From: an uncultured Brevibacillus sp.
Lineage (GTDB): Bacteria; Bacillota; Bacilli; Brevibacillales; Brevibacillaceae
Assembly: GCF_947502445.1 (NCBI RefSeq)
Contig: NZ_CANMZW010000004.1
Span: 274,170 to 338,169 of the forward strand
Direction of reading: 5' to 3'
DNA length: 64,000 bases
Shown: positions 46,361-55,290 of the stretch, in pieces
Layout of the letters: every line of letters begins with the position of its first letter
Position numbering within the stretch: the first letter of the stretch is position 1
Translations under genes and position numbers: made by a program
The notes under the pieces: generated by a model
The model's input: the letters and a program-made list of their open reading frames with translations, nothing else
The model's database searches: none
Told to the model about the DNA's origin: nothing

Positions 46361-47542
46361 ATGTCAGCACCGTACAAAAAAGTTTTTTGGGCAGCCGGCT
46401 TCGGTTGGATGTTTGATGCCATGGATGTTGCACTTTTATCATTTATTATGGTAGCACTCAGACAGGAATGGGGATTATCGGGGGAAGAAGCAGGGTTACT
46501 CGGGACCGGCAATCTGGTTGGAATGGCGCTAGGGGCGTTTATTGGCGGGTTTTTAGCGGACCGGATTGGACGCAAGCCGATCTTCTTACTTACCCTTTTG
46601 CTATTTGGGGCAGCGAGTCTCGCCAGCGCTTTTGCTACCGGCTTTTTCAGCATGCTTGTATTCCGGTTCTTGATGGGACTCGGACTCGGGGCAGAGCTGC
46701 CAGTGGCGTCGACGCTGGTCAATGAATTTGCTCCACCAGAAAAGCGGGGCCGTACCGTCGTGCTTCTGGAGAGCTTTTGGGCAGTGGGGTGGATTGCGGC
46801 AGCAGTCATTTCCTACTTTGTCATTCCGGACTACGGCTGGCGCATTGCCGTGATCATTGGAGCATTGCCTATCGTGTACGCACTGTTTGCGCGTAAAAGC
46901 ATACCGGAGTCGCCGAAGTTTCAGCCAATAGCAGAGAGGGTTCCACTGAAAAAGCTATGGACCGCTCATCAAAAGGAAACGTTGACACTGTGGGTGGTTT
47001 GGTTTGCGATTACCTTCTCCTACTACGGCATGTTTCTTTGGATGCCATCTGTGCTTGTCGACAAAGGCTTTACGATGATCAAAAGCTTTCAGTACGTTTT
47101 GATCATGACCTTGGCCCAGCTGCCGGGGTATTTCGCTGCTGCCTACCTCGTGGAAAAGTGGGGAAGGAAAAGTACGCTGGCGACATTTTTATTCATGACC
47201 GGGATTATGGCGTATGCATTTGGTCAAAGTAGTGGAACAACTGGTCTTTTGGTCACAGGAGCCTTGCTCTCCTTCTTTAATCTGGGAGCTTGGGGAGCAC
47301 TCTACGCGTATACGCCGGAAAACTATCCGACACCGCTTCGGGCAACAGGCTCAGGTCTCGCCTCCGGAGTGGGGCGCATTGGCAGTATTATCGCGCCCTA
47401 TCTCGTCGGCTATTTCTCTGCCCTTCACTACAGCTACACATTCATTTTTGGCATGTTTACCGTTGTTCTTATAGCCGGCACCATCGTGCTTGTAGTGATC
47501 GGAAAAGAAACAAAAGGGACAGAGGTTACAAGTGCCAGTTAA
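46361..47542 (+). CDS. MFS transporter of the NiaP/aromatic-acid:H+ type
   Basis: From ATG 46361 the 393-residue protein has twelve predicted helices with GFGWMFDAMDVALLSFI, then FLADRIGRKPIFLLTLLLFG and EFAPPEKRGRTVVLLESFWAVGW, which place it in the AAHS/NiaP branch of MFS. Likely substrates are nicotinate or benzoate-type acids. The start is uncertain: AGGGA lies 5 bases before this ATG, while ATG codons at 46310 and 46217 are in frame but have poor sites. It ends 4 bases past the stop of the convergent regulator. Confidence 0.85.
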   Translation: MSAPYKKVFWAAGFGWMFDAMDVALLSFIMVALRQEWGLSGEEAGLLGTGNLVGMALGAFIGGFLADRIGRKPIFLLTLLLFGAASLASAFATGFFSMLVFRFLMGLGLGAELPVASTLVNEFAPPEKRGRTVVLLESFWAVGWIAAAVISYFVIPDYGWRIAVIIGALPIVYALFARKSIPESPKFQPIAERVPLKKLWTAHQKETLTLWVVWFAITFSYYGMFLWMPSVLVDKGFTMIKSFQYVLIMTLAQLPGYFAAAYLVEKWGRKSTLATFLFMTGIMAYAFGQSSGTTGLLVTGALLSFFNLGAWGALYAYTPENYPTPLRATGSGLASGVGRIGSIIAPYLVGYFSALHYSYTFIFGMFTVVLIAGTIVLVVIGKETKGTEVTSAS

Positions 47543-48495
47543 CGATAAAGACTGAAGGTAGCCGAGGCGACGGCAATGATTTTTTCCCGCAGCTCGGCAG
47601 GCTCTATCACTTTGATTTGTGCGCCGTAGCCAAGCACAAGCCCACACGCTGATTCAAGCGTATGGAATTCCACCTCAGCTTCGATCCAGTCGTTTTCACT
47701 AGACTGGGTCGAAGCTATTTTTACATAGCGTTCAGCTGCGAGACGATCCATGGCCTGCTCACGTACCCAAATGCGAGCAGGGTAGCGGGGGAGAGCTGCC
47801 TTGAAGTCCTGTGTAGACTGCTCCCAAAAGGAAGCAAGCTCAAAGCTCTCGGGCCTGACAAACGACTCCTCCAGCATCTGCACAGAGATGAAGCGCGAGA
47901 TGCGGTATGTGCGCAAATCCTCCTCGACTTGTGCGACCAAATACCAGACACTCCGCTTGGCAACCAGTCCAAGTGGATGTATCAGCCGCTCCACTTCGGT
48001 GCCGCTCCGATTGTAGCGAATAAGCAGCTTTCGTTCCTGCCAGACGGCTTCTTGGATCAAAGTCAAATAAGGGAAGGTTTCATCTGATTGGTGCCAACCA
48101 GCACCGTCAATATGGAGTCGTTCCCGGACGTGATCCGCGCTTTGCTGAACCGTTTTTGGCAAGGCAGATTCCAGCTTCGACAGGGCATCGTCAAAGCTTT
48201 CATCCATCCCGAGGTCGCGCAGCAGTGCAGTGGGGGAGGCAAGCAGCAGCGACAACAGCTCATCCGTTTTCAAGCCAGTCAGGTTGCTTCTGTAGCCATG
48301 GGACAACGACCATCCCCCACCTGCACCTCGCTCCGCATAAACAGGTACTCCCGCCCCACTCAAAGCCTCCATATCGCGATGAATCGTTCGCTCTGATACC
48401 TCCAGCTTCTCTGCCAGCTCTTTTGATGTCAGACGTTCATGATTTTGCAAAAGCAGCAAAATAGATAGTAGCCGATCTGCCCGCAATAGACTCAC
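47539..48495 (-). CDS. YafY-type HTH-WYL transcriptional regulator
   Basis: The 318 residues begin with a DeoR-like helix-turn-helix (RADRLLSILLLLQNHERLTSKELAEKLEVSERTIHRDMEAL in outline) and continue with a WYL domain where RLIHPLGLVAKRSVWYLVAQVEED carries the variant of the W-Y-L signature. WYL proteins sense nucleotides or nucleic acids in several systems and often repress neighbours. It is convergent with the MFS gene with a 4-base overlap of the coding ends, and its promoter lies near 48.5 kb. Targets are unknown. Confidence 0.9.
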   Translation of the reverse strand: MSLLRADRLLSILLLLQNHERLTSKELAEKLEVSERTIHRDMEALSGAGVPVYAERGAGGGWSLSHGYRSNLTGLKTDELLSLLLASPTALLRDLGMDESFDDALSKLESALPKTVQQSADHVRERLHIDGAGWHQSDETFPYLTLIQEAVWQERKLLIRYNRSGTEVERLIHPLGLVAKRSVWYLVAQVEEDLRTYRISRFISVQMLEESFVRPESFELASFWEQSTQDFKAALPRYPARIWVREQAMDRLAAERYVKIASTQSSENDWIEAEVEFHTLESACGLVLGYGAQIKVIEPAELREKIIAVASATFSLYR

Positions 48496-48646
48496 TCCTT
48501 ATGAAAAAATACCGACCGATGATTTCTATATTCTATCGTACCGAATATGACGACAGTTGTCATGTTTACTATGAGGAATTGCGGTAGGACTTGGGGCAGC
48601 TGGAATTACTGGTCAATGATAGTTGGGGCGAAGAGGGGGTGACGGA

Positions 48647-49897
48647 CTATCGCTCGGACGAAGCCTCGGAAACTCCTTCTTTGGCAAGCCATTTGCGCAC
48701 ATCGCCATTCAAAATCAGATTGGTGATAACACCGGCAATCAGTCCCCAGAAAGCAGCGCCAATTCCGCCGATGGAGATGCCAGAGATCGTAACGAGGAAG
48801 GTGACGAGAGCACTTTCCCGATCTCTCGGCTCCGTCATCGCCTGCGCTAGACTGGAGCTGAGAGAAGCAAACAAAGCCAGACCGGCAATGACCGCAATCA
48901 GCTCTTTTGGCATCGCAGAGAAAACAGAGGCGATCGTGACGCCGAACATCCCGAATACGAGATAAAAGGCGCCGCAAGCAATTCCTGAGATATACCGTTT
49001 GGTGTGATCAGGATGCGCTTCCTTGCCCGTGCAGATCGCAGCGGTAATTGCGGCCAGATTAATGCCGTGTGCGCCAAACGGTGCGAGCAGCAAAGAAGCA
49101 AGACCGGTGGTTGCGACAAGCGGACTGGCTGGCGTATCATAGCCGTCTGCTTTTAGCACCCCGATACCAGGAGCATTTTGAGAAGCCATCGTAACGATGC
49201 ACAGAGGGACACCTAATCCAATGATGGCATCGAGTGAAAAGCTGGGCAGCGTAAAAATCGGATTGACCAAAGCGATGTGCACCTCATCCAGATGCAAACG
49301 GCCGAGTCCAAAGGCGACGATCAGACCTACCAGAAGCGTCAGCACGACTGCATAACGCGGAGACCAGCGCTTGGCAAACAAATAGCAAAAAATCATCGGC
49401 AATGCCAAGGCGGGGAGATGCTGCATCGAGACGAACACCTCGACTCCAAAAGAAAGCAAAATACCTGCCAGCATGGCGGTTGTAATCGATTGTGGCACGT
49501 ATTTCATCAGCGTGGAAAAAAGTCCGGAAACACCGAGCACCGTAATGACAACCGCAGAAAAAATATAGGCGCCAATCGCATCGGCGTAAGGGTAGACGGT
49601 CAGACTGGAGACGAGCAGCACAGCACCTGGAGTAGACCAAGCTGTGATGACAGGCGTTTTGAACCAGATGCTTAATATAATGGCAGTCAGTCCACTTCCG
49701 ATCGAAATCGCCCAAATCCAGGAGGAAAGCAGACCATCGCTAAGTCCAGCTCCTTTGGCTGCCTGGAATACGATCAGTAATGGACCGGCGTAAGAAACCA
49801 TAGTAGCAATAAGTCCGACAATGACAGCTGAAACAGATGCATCTGCTGGAATGCTTTTTAATGATGAGATCGACCAATGATGTTTTTGCGGTGCCAC
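48647..49897 (-). CDS. benE: BenE-type benzoate:H+ symporter
   Basis: The 416-residue membrane protein has about 12 helices with TPVITAWSTPGAVLLVSSL and LCIVTMASQNAPGIGVLKADGYDTPASPLVATTGLASLLLAPFGAHGINLAAITAAIC in outline, which match BenE. It would import benzoate or a similar acid. GTG at 49897 follows AGGAGG by 11 bases. It lies 31 bases after the sigma-54 regulator gene on the same strand, which suggests cotranscription, though the two may have separate roles. No benzoate-degradation genes are in the window. Confidence 0.88.
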   Translation of the reverse strand: MAPQKHHWSISSLKSIPADASVSAVIVGLIATMVSYAGPLLIVFQAAKGAGLSDGLLSSWIWAISIGSGLTAIILSIWFKTPVITAWSTPGAVLLVSSLTVYPYADAIGAYIFSAVVITVLGVSGLFSTLMKYVPQSITTAMLAGILLSFGVEVFVSMQHLPALALPMIFCYLFAKRWSPRYAVVLTLLVGLIVAFGLGRLHLDEVHIALVNPIFTLPSFSLDAIIGLGVPLCIVTMASQNAPGIGVLKADGYDTPASPLVATTGLASLLLAPFGAHGINLAAITAAICTGKEAHPDHTKRYISGIACGAFYLVFGMFGVTIASVFSAMPKELIAVIAGLALFASLSSSLAQAMTEPRDRESALVTFLVTISGISIGGIGAAFWGLIAGVITNLILNGDVRKWLAKEGVSEASSER

Positions 49898-49928
49898 AAT
49901 GCGTAAAGCCTCCTACCTGAGGGCAGCG

Positions 49929-51374
49929 TCAGCCTCCCCCTTTTTCGTTTAAAATGTAGCGGATGGTTCGTTTGGTGATATTTAGCTTTTTGCTCAGTAG
50001 CTGTCGGTCACCCTTTGTCTCCGTCAAGCCCTGCTCGATAATCGATCGTCCGATTTCGCCTTCGAGCATTTTGATGCGCTTGATCAAATACTCAAAGTCA
50101 AAACCTTCAAGCGATTTCACGTTGCGTGTAATCGACTCCACAAACCGCGCACACTCCTGATCGATGGCGTTCTCCATATCACGATTAGAAGCAGAGGGAA
50201 TTGTTTGTCGTTTTCCTGTTTCGCGAATGCTTGCCGGCAAATGCTCCGAGCGCAGCACTTGGCATTCGTGCAGGGCGAGAGTCTGATTGAGCACGTTGAT
50301 GAGCTGGCGAACATTGCCTGGCCAATGGTAAGACTGGAGCAGCTCGATCGCCTCTAAAGTGATTTCGCATGGCGTACCACTGCGTTTTTCCAAATAAGTA
50401 TGAGCGATGGCAGGGATATCCATGGCACGCTCGCGCAACGGAGGGATAGACAGCTTGATACCTTCCAGGCGGTACAACAAGTCACTGCGAAAACGATTCA
50501 TTTCCACCTCGTGCTCAAGATCACGGTTGGTGGCAGAAATAAAACGGATATTGCTCTGTCCGACCTGCTCACCGCCCACCCGCATGAATTCTCCCGTTTC
50601 CAGCGTGCGCAGCAGCTTAACCTGAATCGTATGGGGGGCTTCGCCAATTTCGTCGAGAAACAGCGTGCCGTTGTGGGCCAGCTCGAACAAGCCTTTGCGT
50701 GCCTTGATGGCTCCGGTGAAGGCACCTTTTTCGTAGCCGAACAGCTCACTTTCCAAAAGAGATTCAGGCACTGCTCCACAGTTAAACGCGACAAAAGGCT
50801 GCTGCGAGCGATTGCTTGCCCCGTGCAAAAAACGCGCCATCAGCTCCTTGCCTGTTCCTGTTTCGCCTTCTACTAGCACGTGTATTGCCTTTTTTGCTAA
50901 TTTTTTGGCGATTGCGGTTACTTTGGCCATCGGACTCTCTGGTGAATACACAATACCATATTGTGCAGCTTCTTGGGATAGTTCATCTGCTTGCTGGAAA
51001 GAAGACTCTAAAACCGAGTCGATGACATTTTCCAAACTATCGAGATCGTCAAACGGTTTTTCCAAATAGTCCCTGGCTCCCCATTGCATCGCGGTTACCG
51101 CTGATTTGATCGTGCTGTAGCCCGTCATGATCAGCACCTCGGTGGAAGGAAATACCGCTTTGATTCGCTTAAGCAGCTCAAGTCCGTTTGAATCGGGCAA
51201 TTTCAGATCGATCAGTGCGGCATGAAAGGGCTCATGCTGATTTTGCAAGAGACGCTCCACGTCCTTGCCTGAATTGGCTACGATGACGTCGCAGTTTTTT
51301 TGCCGCAGGAAATAGGTAAAAAAAGTCGTGACCTCTGTTTCGTCATCAACGATCAACATCCTTTTCTTTTCCAT
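49929..51374 (-). CDS. NtrC-family sigma-54-dependent response regulator
   Basis: The 481 residues have a receiver domain (D10-D11, phospho-acceptor D56 in [12 protein letters not shown]), a sigma-54 AAA+ domain with GETGTGKE (Walker A), the [10 protein letters not shown] loop that contacts sigma-54, [10 protein letters not shown] (Walker B), and a C-terminal Fis-type helix-turn-helix ([19 protein letters not shown]). It should activate sigma-54 promoters; a near-consensus one lies at 53999 ahead of the zinc alcohol dehydrogenase. The gene overlaps the kinase gene by 29 bases, so the two are cognate. Confidence 0.93.
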   Translation of the reverse strand: MEKKRMLIVDDETEVTTFFTYFLRQKNCDVIVANSGKDVERLLQNQHEPFHAALIDLKLPDSNGLELLKRIKAVFPSTEVLIMTGYSTIKSAVTAMQWGARDYLEKPFDDLDSLENVIDSVLESSFQQADELSQEAAQYGIVYSPESPMAKVTAIAKKLAKKAIHVLVEGETGTGKELMARFLHGASNRSQQPFVAFNCGAVPESLLESELFGYEKGAFTGAIKARKGLFELAHNGTLFLDEIGEAPHTIQVKLLRTLETGEFMRVGGEQVGQSNIRFISATNRDLEHEVEMNRFRSDLLYRLEGIKLSIPPLRERAMDIPAIAHTYLEKRSGTPCEITLEAIELLQSYHWPGNVRQLINVLNQTLALHECQVLRSEHLPASIRETGKRQTIPSASNRDMENAIDQECARFVESITRNVKSLEGFDFEYLIKRIKMLEGEIGRSIIEQGLTETKGDRQLLSKKLNITKRTIRYILNEKGGG

Positions 51375-52653
51375 GCATACCCTCCTCTGCTAATTGGGGC
51401 AAAAGCAGTGTAAACAGGCTGTAAGACCCTTCGACACTTTCAGCAAAAAGCTTCCCTCCGTGTGCTTCCGCGATTCCCAGACTGACGGAGAGCCCAAGTC
51501 CTGTTCCTTTTGTCTGGTCCTTGGTGGAATAAAAGGGTTGGAATATTTGCTGGAGCAGCTCAGGCGCAATTCCCGAACCATTATCGTGCACGGATAGCCC
51601 CATATAAAGACGTTCCTCTTCCTCCAGCTGGAAAGAGCGGATCGTAATTTGCGGGTCCTCCTTTTCGGCGAGAGCGTCTCTGGCATTGAGCAGCAGATTG
51701 ATCACAATCTGCTCGATTTGATGACGGCTCCCATGAAAGAGCAGGGGAGGATGTGCCATTTCCCGATTGACAGTGAGTCCAGATACAGACAGCTGGTAGC
51801 CGATCAGACCAAGCACGTCCTCAACCACCTGGTCAATGGAAATGATAGCAAATAAGTACTCTTCCTGTCTGGAAAAGGTGAGCAAGTTCTGGATGATCTT
51901 TTTGCAGCGGACCCCGCACTGGTAGATGTCCTTCATCAAAGGTGCTGAGGGAGTAGCAGTCATTTCTCGCATGAGTAATTGCGCATTGCCCAAAATCGCG
52001 GTTAACGGACTGTTTAGCTCATGCGCGATTCCTGCTGCCATCTCGCCAATCGCCGCCATTTTAGCTGACTGAATGAGCTGAGCCTCGATCTTGATCTTTT
52101 CACTCACATCCTGAAACAGTAGGCTGTTCTCCACTGCTACACCTACGTGGCTGGCAATGAGCTGGAACAAATCAGTCTCATCCCGGTCTGTTTGCCGCTC
52201 ATCTCGATGGAAAAGGGTCAAAAAGCCGAACGTCTGGTTCAGCTGGCTGCGCAGCGGTACAGAGGTGGCATAGTGCTCTGGCAGCACTTCCCGCAGATCG
52301 AGATGGTATTGCTCAATCAGGAGAGGGGCTTCTCCCAGCACGGATTTGGTCAAGGTATGGCATTGCCAGCTATCTCCCGTCCATTTGGCTAAATACGAGG
52401 ACAGGATGCCCCCTTTGACGATCGTTAGGGCGAAGTGCTCAAACAACAAAATTTGGGAGAGCTGTGTTGCAATATAAATACTGGTTTGCGGCCAGGTTGC
52501 ATTGATTTGGATTTGCGTCAATTGGTTGATGACGGCAAGCTGCTTGTTCTTCTTTTTCATCTCCTCAACGAGGTAGATCAGCTCGCTGTAATAGCTTTTG
52601 CGGGAGGATTGGATACCCGTCAGCTTTTCCAGAAGCTCCTGTTTGTTTTGCAT
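51346..52653 (-). CDS. Soluble GAF-domain sensor histidine kinase
   Basis: The 435 residues lack transmembrane helices. A coiled helix near 1-50 is followed by a GAF-like domain (about 55-180), the phospho-acceptor motif GIAHELNSPLTAILGNAQ (His211) and ATPase boxes LLLNARDALAEKED, SVHDNGSGI and GTGLGLSVSLGIAEAHGG. The cytosolic GAF domain implies sensing of a small internal molecule. It pairs with the sigma-54 regulator downstream and lies 26 bases after the iron alcohol dehydrogenase gene, so all three are probably one operon. Confidence 0.92.
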   Translation of the reverse strand: MQNKQELLEKLTGIQSSRKSYYSELIYLVEEMKKKNKQLAVINQLTQIQINATWPQTSIYIATQLSQILLFEHFALTIVKGGILSSYLAKWTGDSWQCHTLTKSVLGEAPLLIEQYHLDLREVLPEHYATSVPLRSQLNQTFGFLTLFHRDERQTDRDETDLFQLIASHVGVAVENSLLFQDVSEKIKIEAQLIQSAKMAAIGEMAAGIAHELNSPLTAILGNAQLLMREMTATPSAPLMKDIYQCGVRCKKIIQNLLTFSRQEEYLFAIISIDQVVEDVLGLIGYQLSVSGLTVNREMAHPPLLFHGSRHQIEQIVINLLLNARDALAEKEDPQITIRSFQLEEEERLYMGLSVHDNGSGIAPELLQQIFQPFYSTKDQTKGTGLGLSVSLGIAEAHGGKLFAESVEGSYSLFTLLLPQLAEEGMHGKEKDVDR

Positions 52654-52679
52654 GATTGACCTCCTCTAAAAAACAACTC

Positions 52680-53828
52680 CTACAGGGCTTGGCGGAAGAG
52701 AGCGGCGACATCCGGCACGCTCATATCGCGCGGATTGGTTGCCATGCACACATCATTTAAGGCATGAGCACTTAGCAAATCAATCTGCTCGGGATGAAGT
52801 CCGATGGCGGACAGGGTTTCGGGAACACCCAGATCTCTCGCCAGTTCCTTTACAGCCTTTAGCGTCAAGCGTGAAGCGTCGTGTGCGCTCAGCCCTGACG
52901 TATTCTCGCCCAGACATTCGGCGATTAGCCGATATTTTTCCGGAGCGGCGATGTAGTTGTATTCGAGTACATATGGAAGCAGGATGGCATTGACCTCTCC
53001 GTGCGGAGCATCGAGGTAGCCGCCAAGCTGGTGGGACATGGCGTGCACAGCACCGAGAATCGCATTGGAAAAGGCGATGCCAGCCTGAAGACTAGCCATG
53101 GCCATCGCTTGCTTCGCTTCGGCGTTATATTGACTGGCTGCTGAGGGGCGCAGATGCTTGGCGATGAGCCGCATGGCCTGAAGCGAGTGCACCTCTGTCA
53201 GTGGTGTCGCAGCGAGCGAAATATACGATTCGATAGCATGCGTCAGGACATCCATGCCAGTATTGGCTGTCAGTTCTTTATCTTTTGTCATGAGTGTTTG
53301 CGGGTCGATGATGGCGATATCTGGAATGAGCGACTTGGAGATGATCGCCATTTTTACTTTGCGGGCGCTGTCTACAATGATCGAAAACTGCGAGACCTCG
53401 GAGCCTGAGCCAGCGGTGGTCGGCACCATCACCATAGGGGGAAGCGGATGCATGATGTTGTCGACGCCTTCGTACTGTACGATGCTTCCTTCATTTGTGG
53501 CGAGGAGAGCAATCGCTTTTGCAGCATCGATCGAGCTGCCTCCGCCAACACCGAGAATTGCGTTGCATTCCATAGCTCGATATTCAGCAATTCCGGCGTG
53601 AATTTCGTAGTCTTTTGGATTCGCGGTTACGTTTGTCCACAGATGATACTCCAGGTTTTGCTGCTTCAAATAGGAAATAATGCGTTCTGTCCAGCCAGCG
53701 TTTACGACCCCAAGATCACTGACGAGAAAGACACGGGTCGCACCCAATCTGCGCAGACTTTCCCCGATTTGGGCAATAGACTGGTTTCCAAAAATGATTT
53801 CCGGTGTCATGAATTTGGATATTTGCAT
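52680..53828 (-). CDS. Iron-containing alcohol dehydrogenase
   Basis: The 382 residues follow the group III ADH pattern: ILGVGGGSSIDAAKAIAL (NAD loop), PTTAGSGSEVSQFSII, DVLTHAIESYIS and AILGAVHAMSHQLGGYLDAPHGEVNA, with the Asp and three His metal ligands present. It interconverts an alcohol or diol with the matching aldehyde or ketone using NAD. GGGGGAAGAAGC precedes the ATG. It heads an operon with a GAF kinase and sigma-54 regulator, so its own level may be autoregulated. Confidence 0.92.
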   Translation of the reverse strand: MQISKFMTPEIIFGNQSIAQIGESLRRLGATRVFLVSDLGVVNAGWTERIISYLKQQNLEYHLWTNVTANPKDYEIHAGIAEYRAMECNAILGVGGGSSIDAAKAIALLATNEGSIVQYEGVDNIMHPLPPMVMVPTTAGSGSEVSQFSIIVDSARKVKMAIISKSLIPDIAIIDPQTLMTKDKELTANTGMDVLTHAIESYISLAATPLTEVHSLQAMRLIAKHLRPSAASQYNAEAKQAMAMASLQAGIAFSNAILGAVHAMSHQLGGYLDAPHGEVNAILLPYVLEYNYIAAPEKYRLIAECLGENTSGLSAHDASRLTLKAVKELARDLGVPETLSAIGLHPEQIDLLSAHALNDVCMATNPRDMSVPDVAALFRQAL

Positions 53829-53982
53829 GCTTCTTCCCCCTTTTTCCGCTAATAAAATAATACCGCAGAGTAGAGGAATTTCCCTTTTTCAGCCAAAAGG
53901 TCGGCAAGCGGGCCGTTTTTTTGGCTCATTAGGCCGAAAGTTTGGCCAGGTGGGGACTGCTTTGTGGAGAAAGCCTTGCTAA

Positions 53983-53996
53983 ATAAAGCGCTTACA
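53983..53996 (+). promoter_or_regulatory. cre-like catabolite-control site
   Basis: ATAAAGCGCTTACA agrees at 11 of 14 positions with the CcpA palindrome TGAAAGCGCTTTCA. It lies 2 bases before the -24 element of the sigma-54 promoter, suited to carbon catabolite repression. CcpA binding is inferred. Confidence 0.5.
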
Positions 53997-53998
53997 GT

Positions 53999-54014
53999 TG
54001 GCACGCTGCTTGCT
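53999..54014 (+). promoter_or_regulatory. Sigma-54 (-24/-12) promoter of the zinc alcohol dehydrogenase
   Basis: TGGCAC-N5-TTGCT agrees with the sigma-54 consensus TGGCACnnnnnTTGCW at every fixed position. It lies 54 bases before the ATG at 54068. Imperfect repeats around 53898-53950 (for example GGCCGAAAGTTTGGCC) are candidate enhancer sites for the sigma-54 regulator encoded 2.6 kb away. The gap 53829-54067 otherwise holds no gene. Confidence 0.85.
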
Positions 54015-54067
54015 ACTAGAAAGAGACAGATTACCTATCCATGAGTGAAAAGAGGAGGAAGAGTAAA

Positions 54068-55081
54068 ATGAAAGCAGCGATTGTTAACGAGTTCCATCAA
54101 AAGCTTGAGGTAAAGGAAGTAGCCGTTCCTGAGGTCGGACACGGTGAGGTTCTCGTGAAAATCAAAACTTGCGGTGTCTGCCATACGGATCTGCATGCAG
54201 CACATGGGGACTGGCCTGTGAAGCCAAAGCTCCCGCTCATTCCTGGTCATGAAGGTGTAGGTGTGGTTGAAAAGCTGGGGGAAGGCGTAACGTCCCTGAA
54301 GCTGGGCGACCGCGTAGGGATTCCATGGCTGTTCTCGGCATGCGGAGAGTGTGATTATTGCTTGACTGGCTGGGAAACGCTGTGCAAGCAGCAGCTGAAC
54401 GGAGGGTACTCCGCAGATGGTGCCTATGCAGAATACTGCGTGGCTCCGGCAGCATATGTAGCACGAATTCCAGATGAACTGGGAGATGTGGAAGCGGCTC
54501 CGATCCTGTGCGCAGGGGTAACGACTTACAAGGCACTGAAGGTAGCGAATGTAAAGCCGGGCGAATGGGTAGCTATTTATGGAATCGGTGGTCTGGGTCA
54601 CGTAGCGCTGCAATATGCCAAGGCGATGGGCTACAACGTAGTAGCTGTCGACATCCACCAGGAAAAACTGGAGCTGGCAAAAGAACTGGGAGCAGACGTA
54701 ACGATCAATGGCAGTGAGGTAGACCCGGTGCAAGCGATCGAAGAACAAGTTGGTGGTGTGCATGGGGCAATCAGTGTTGCTGTCACTAAAAAGGCGTTTG
54801 AACAGGCATACAAGTCAGTAAGACGCGGCGGTTCGCTCGTGGTCGTCGGACTGCCAAATGCTGAGCTGCCTATTCCAATTTTTGATACCGTACTGAACGG
54901 CGTAACGGTAAAAGGCTCCATCGTGGGTACACGCAAGGATATGCAGGAAGCACTGGATTTTGCTGCTCGCGGCAAAGTGCGTGCGATCATCGAAACACAG
55001 CCACTGGATCAAATTAACGAGGTCTTGGAGCGTTTGGAAAAAGGTCAAATCAACGGTCGTGTTGTTTTGACCATGGAATAG
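54068..55081 (+). CDS. Zinc-dependent alcohol dehydrogenase (AdhT-like)
   Basis: The 337-residue enzyme has catalytic zinc ligands Cys38 and His61 ([18 protein letters not shown]), structural zinc cysteines at 92, 95, 98 and 106 (CGECDYC...C), and the NAD site [17 protein letters not shown]. It matches bacterial AdhT/AdhP ethanol dehydrogenases, which oxidise primary alcohols or reduce aldehydes. AGGAGG lies 8 bases before the ATG; an in-frame GTG-like extension upstream is unlikely. The strong sigma-54 promoter and cre-like site predict induction by the two-component system and repression by preferred sugars. Confidence 0.93.
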   Translation: MKAAIVNEFHQKLEVKEVAVPEVGHGEVLVKIKTCGVCHTDLHAAHGDWPVKPKLPLIPGHEGVGVVEKLGEGVTSLKLGDRVGIPWLFSACGECDYCLTGWETLCKQQLNGGYSADGAYAEYCVAPAAYVARIPDELGDVEAAPILCAGVTTYKALKVANVKPGEWVAIYGIGGLGHVALQYAKAMGYNVVAVDIHQEKLELAKELGADVTINGSEVDPVQAIEEQVGGVHGAISVAVTKKAFEQAYKSVRRGGSLVVVGLPNAELPIPIFDTVLNGVTVKGSIVGTRKDMQEALDFAARGKVRAIIETQPLDQINEVLERLEKGQINGRVVLTME

Positions 55082-55101
55082 TAGAGTTATAAGTAGCAAG
55101 A

Positions 55102-55132
55102 GGCTGTCGAGCAAATCGGCAGCTTTTTTTCT
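55102..55132 (+). terminator. Intrinsic terminator
   Basis: GCTGTCGA pairs with TCGGCAGC (one wobble) over a 5-nt loop, followed by TTTTTTTCTT. It ends the zinc alcohol dehydrogenase transcript. Confidence 0.85.
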
Positions 55133-55290
55133 TACACATAAGTCTTGTTCTATGAAAATAAACGAATCGCTAAAACGCGGTCACTCCTCCTTGAAAAAAC
55201 CTTGATGAAAGTTTTTTTATAGCGTTTTCTCGCAATCTTGCCTATAATGCTCCGTAAGTGAAAAAATTGCTTGGAAGGAAGGAAAAAGAC

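Noticed and set aside
55220..55248. TATAAT at 55243 as promoter of the regulator at 55291
   Set aside because: The -10 box is perfect, but no acceptable -35 lies at 16 to 18 bases, so I did not call a promoter.
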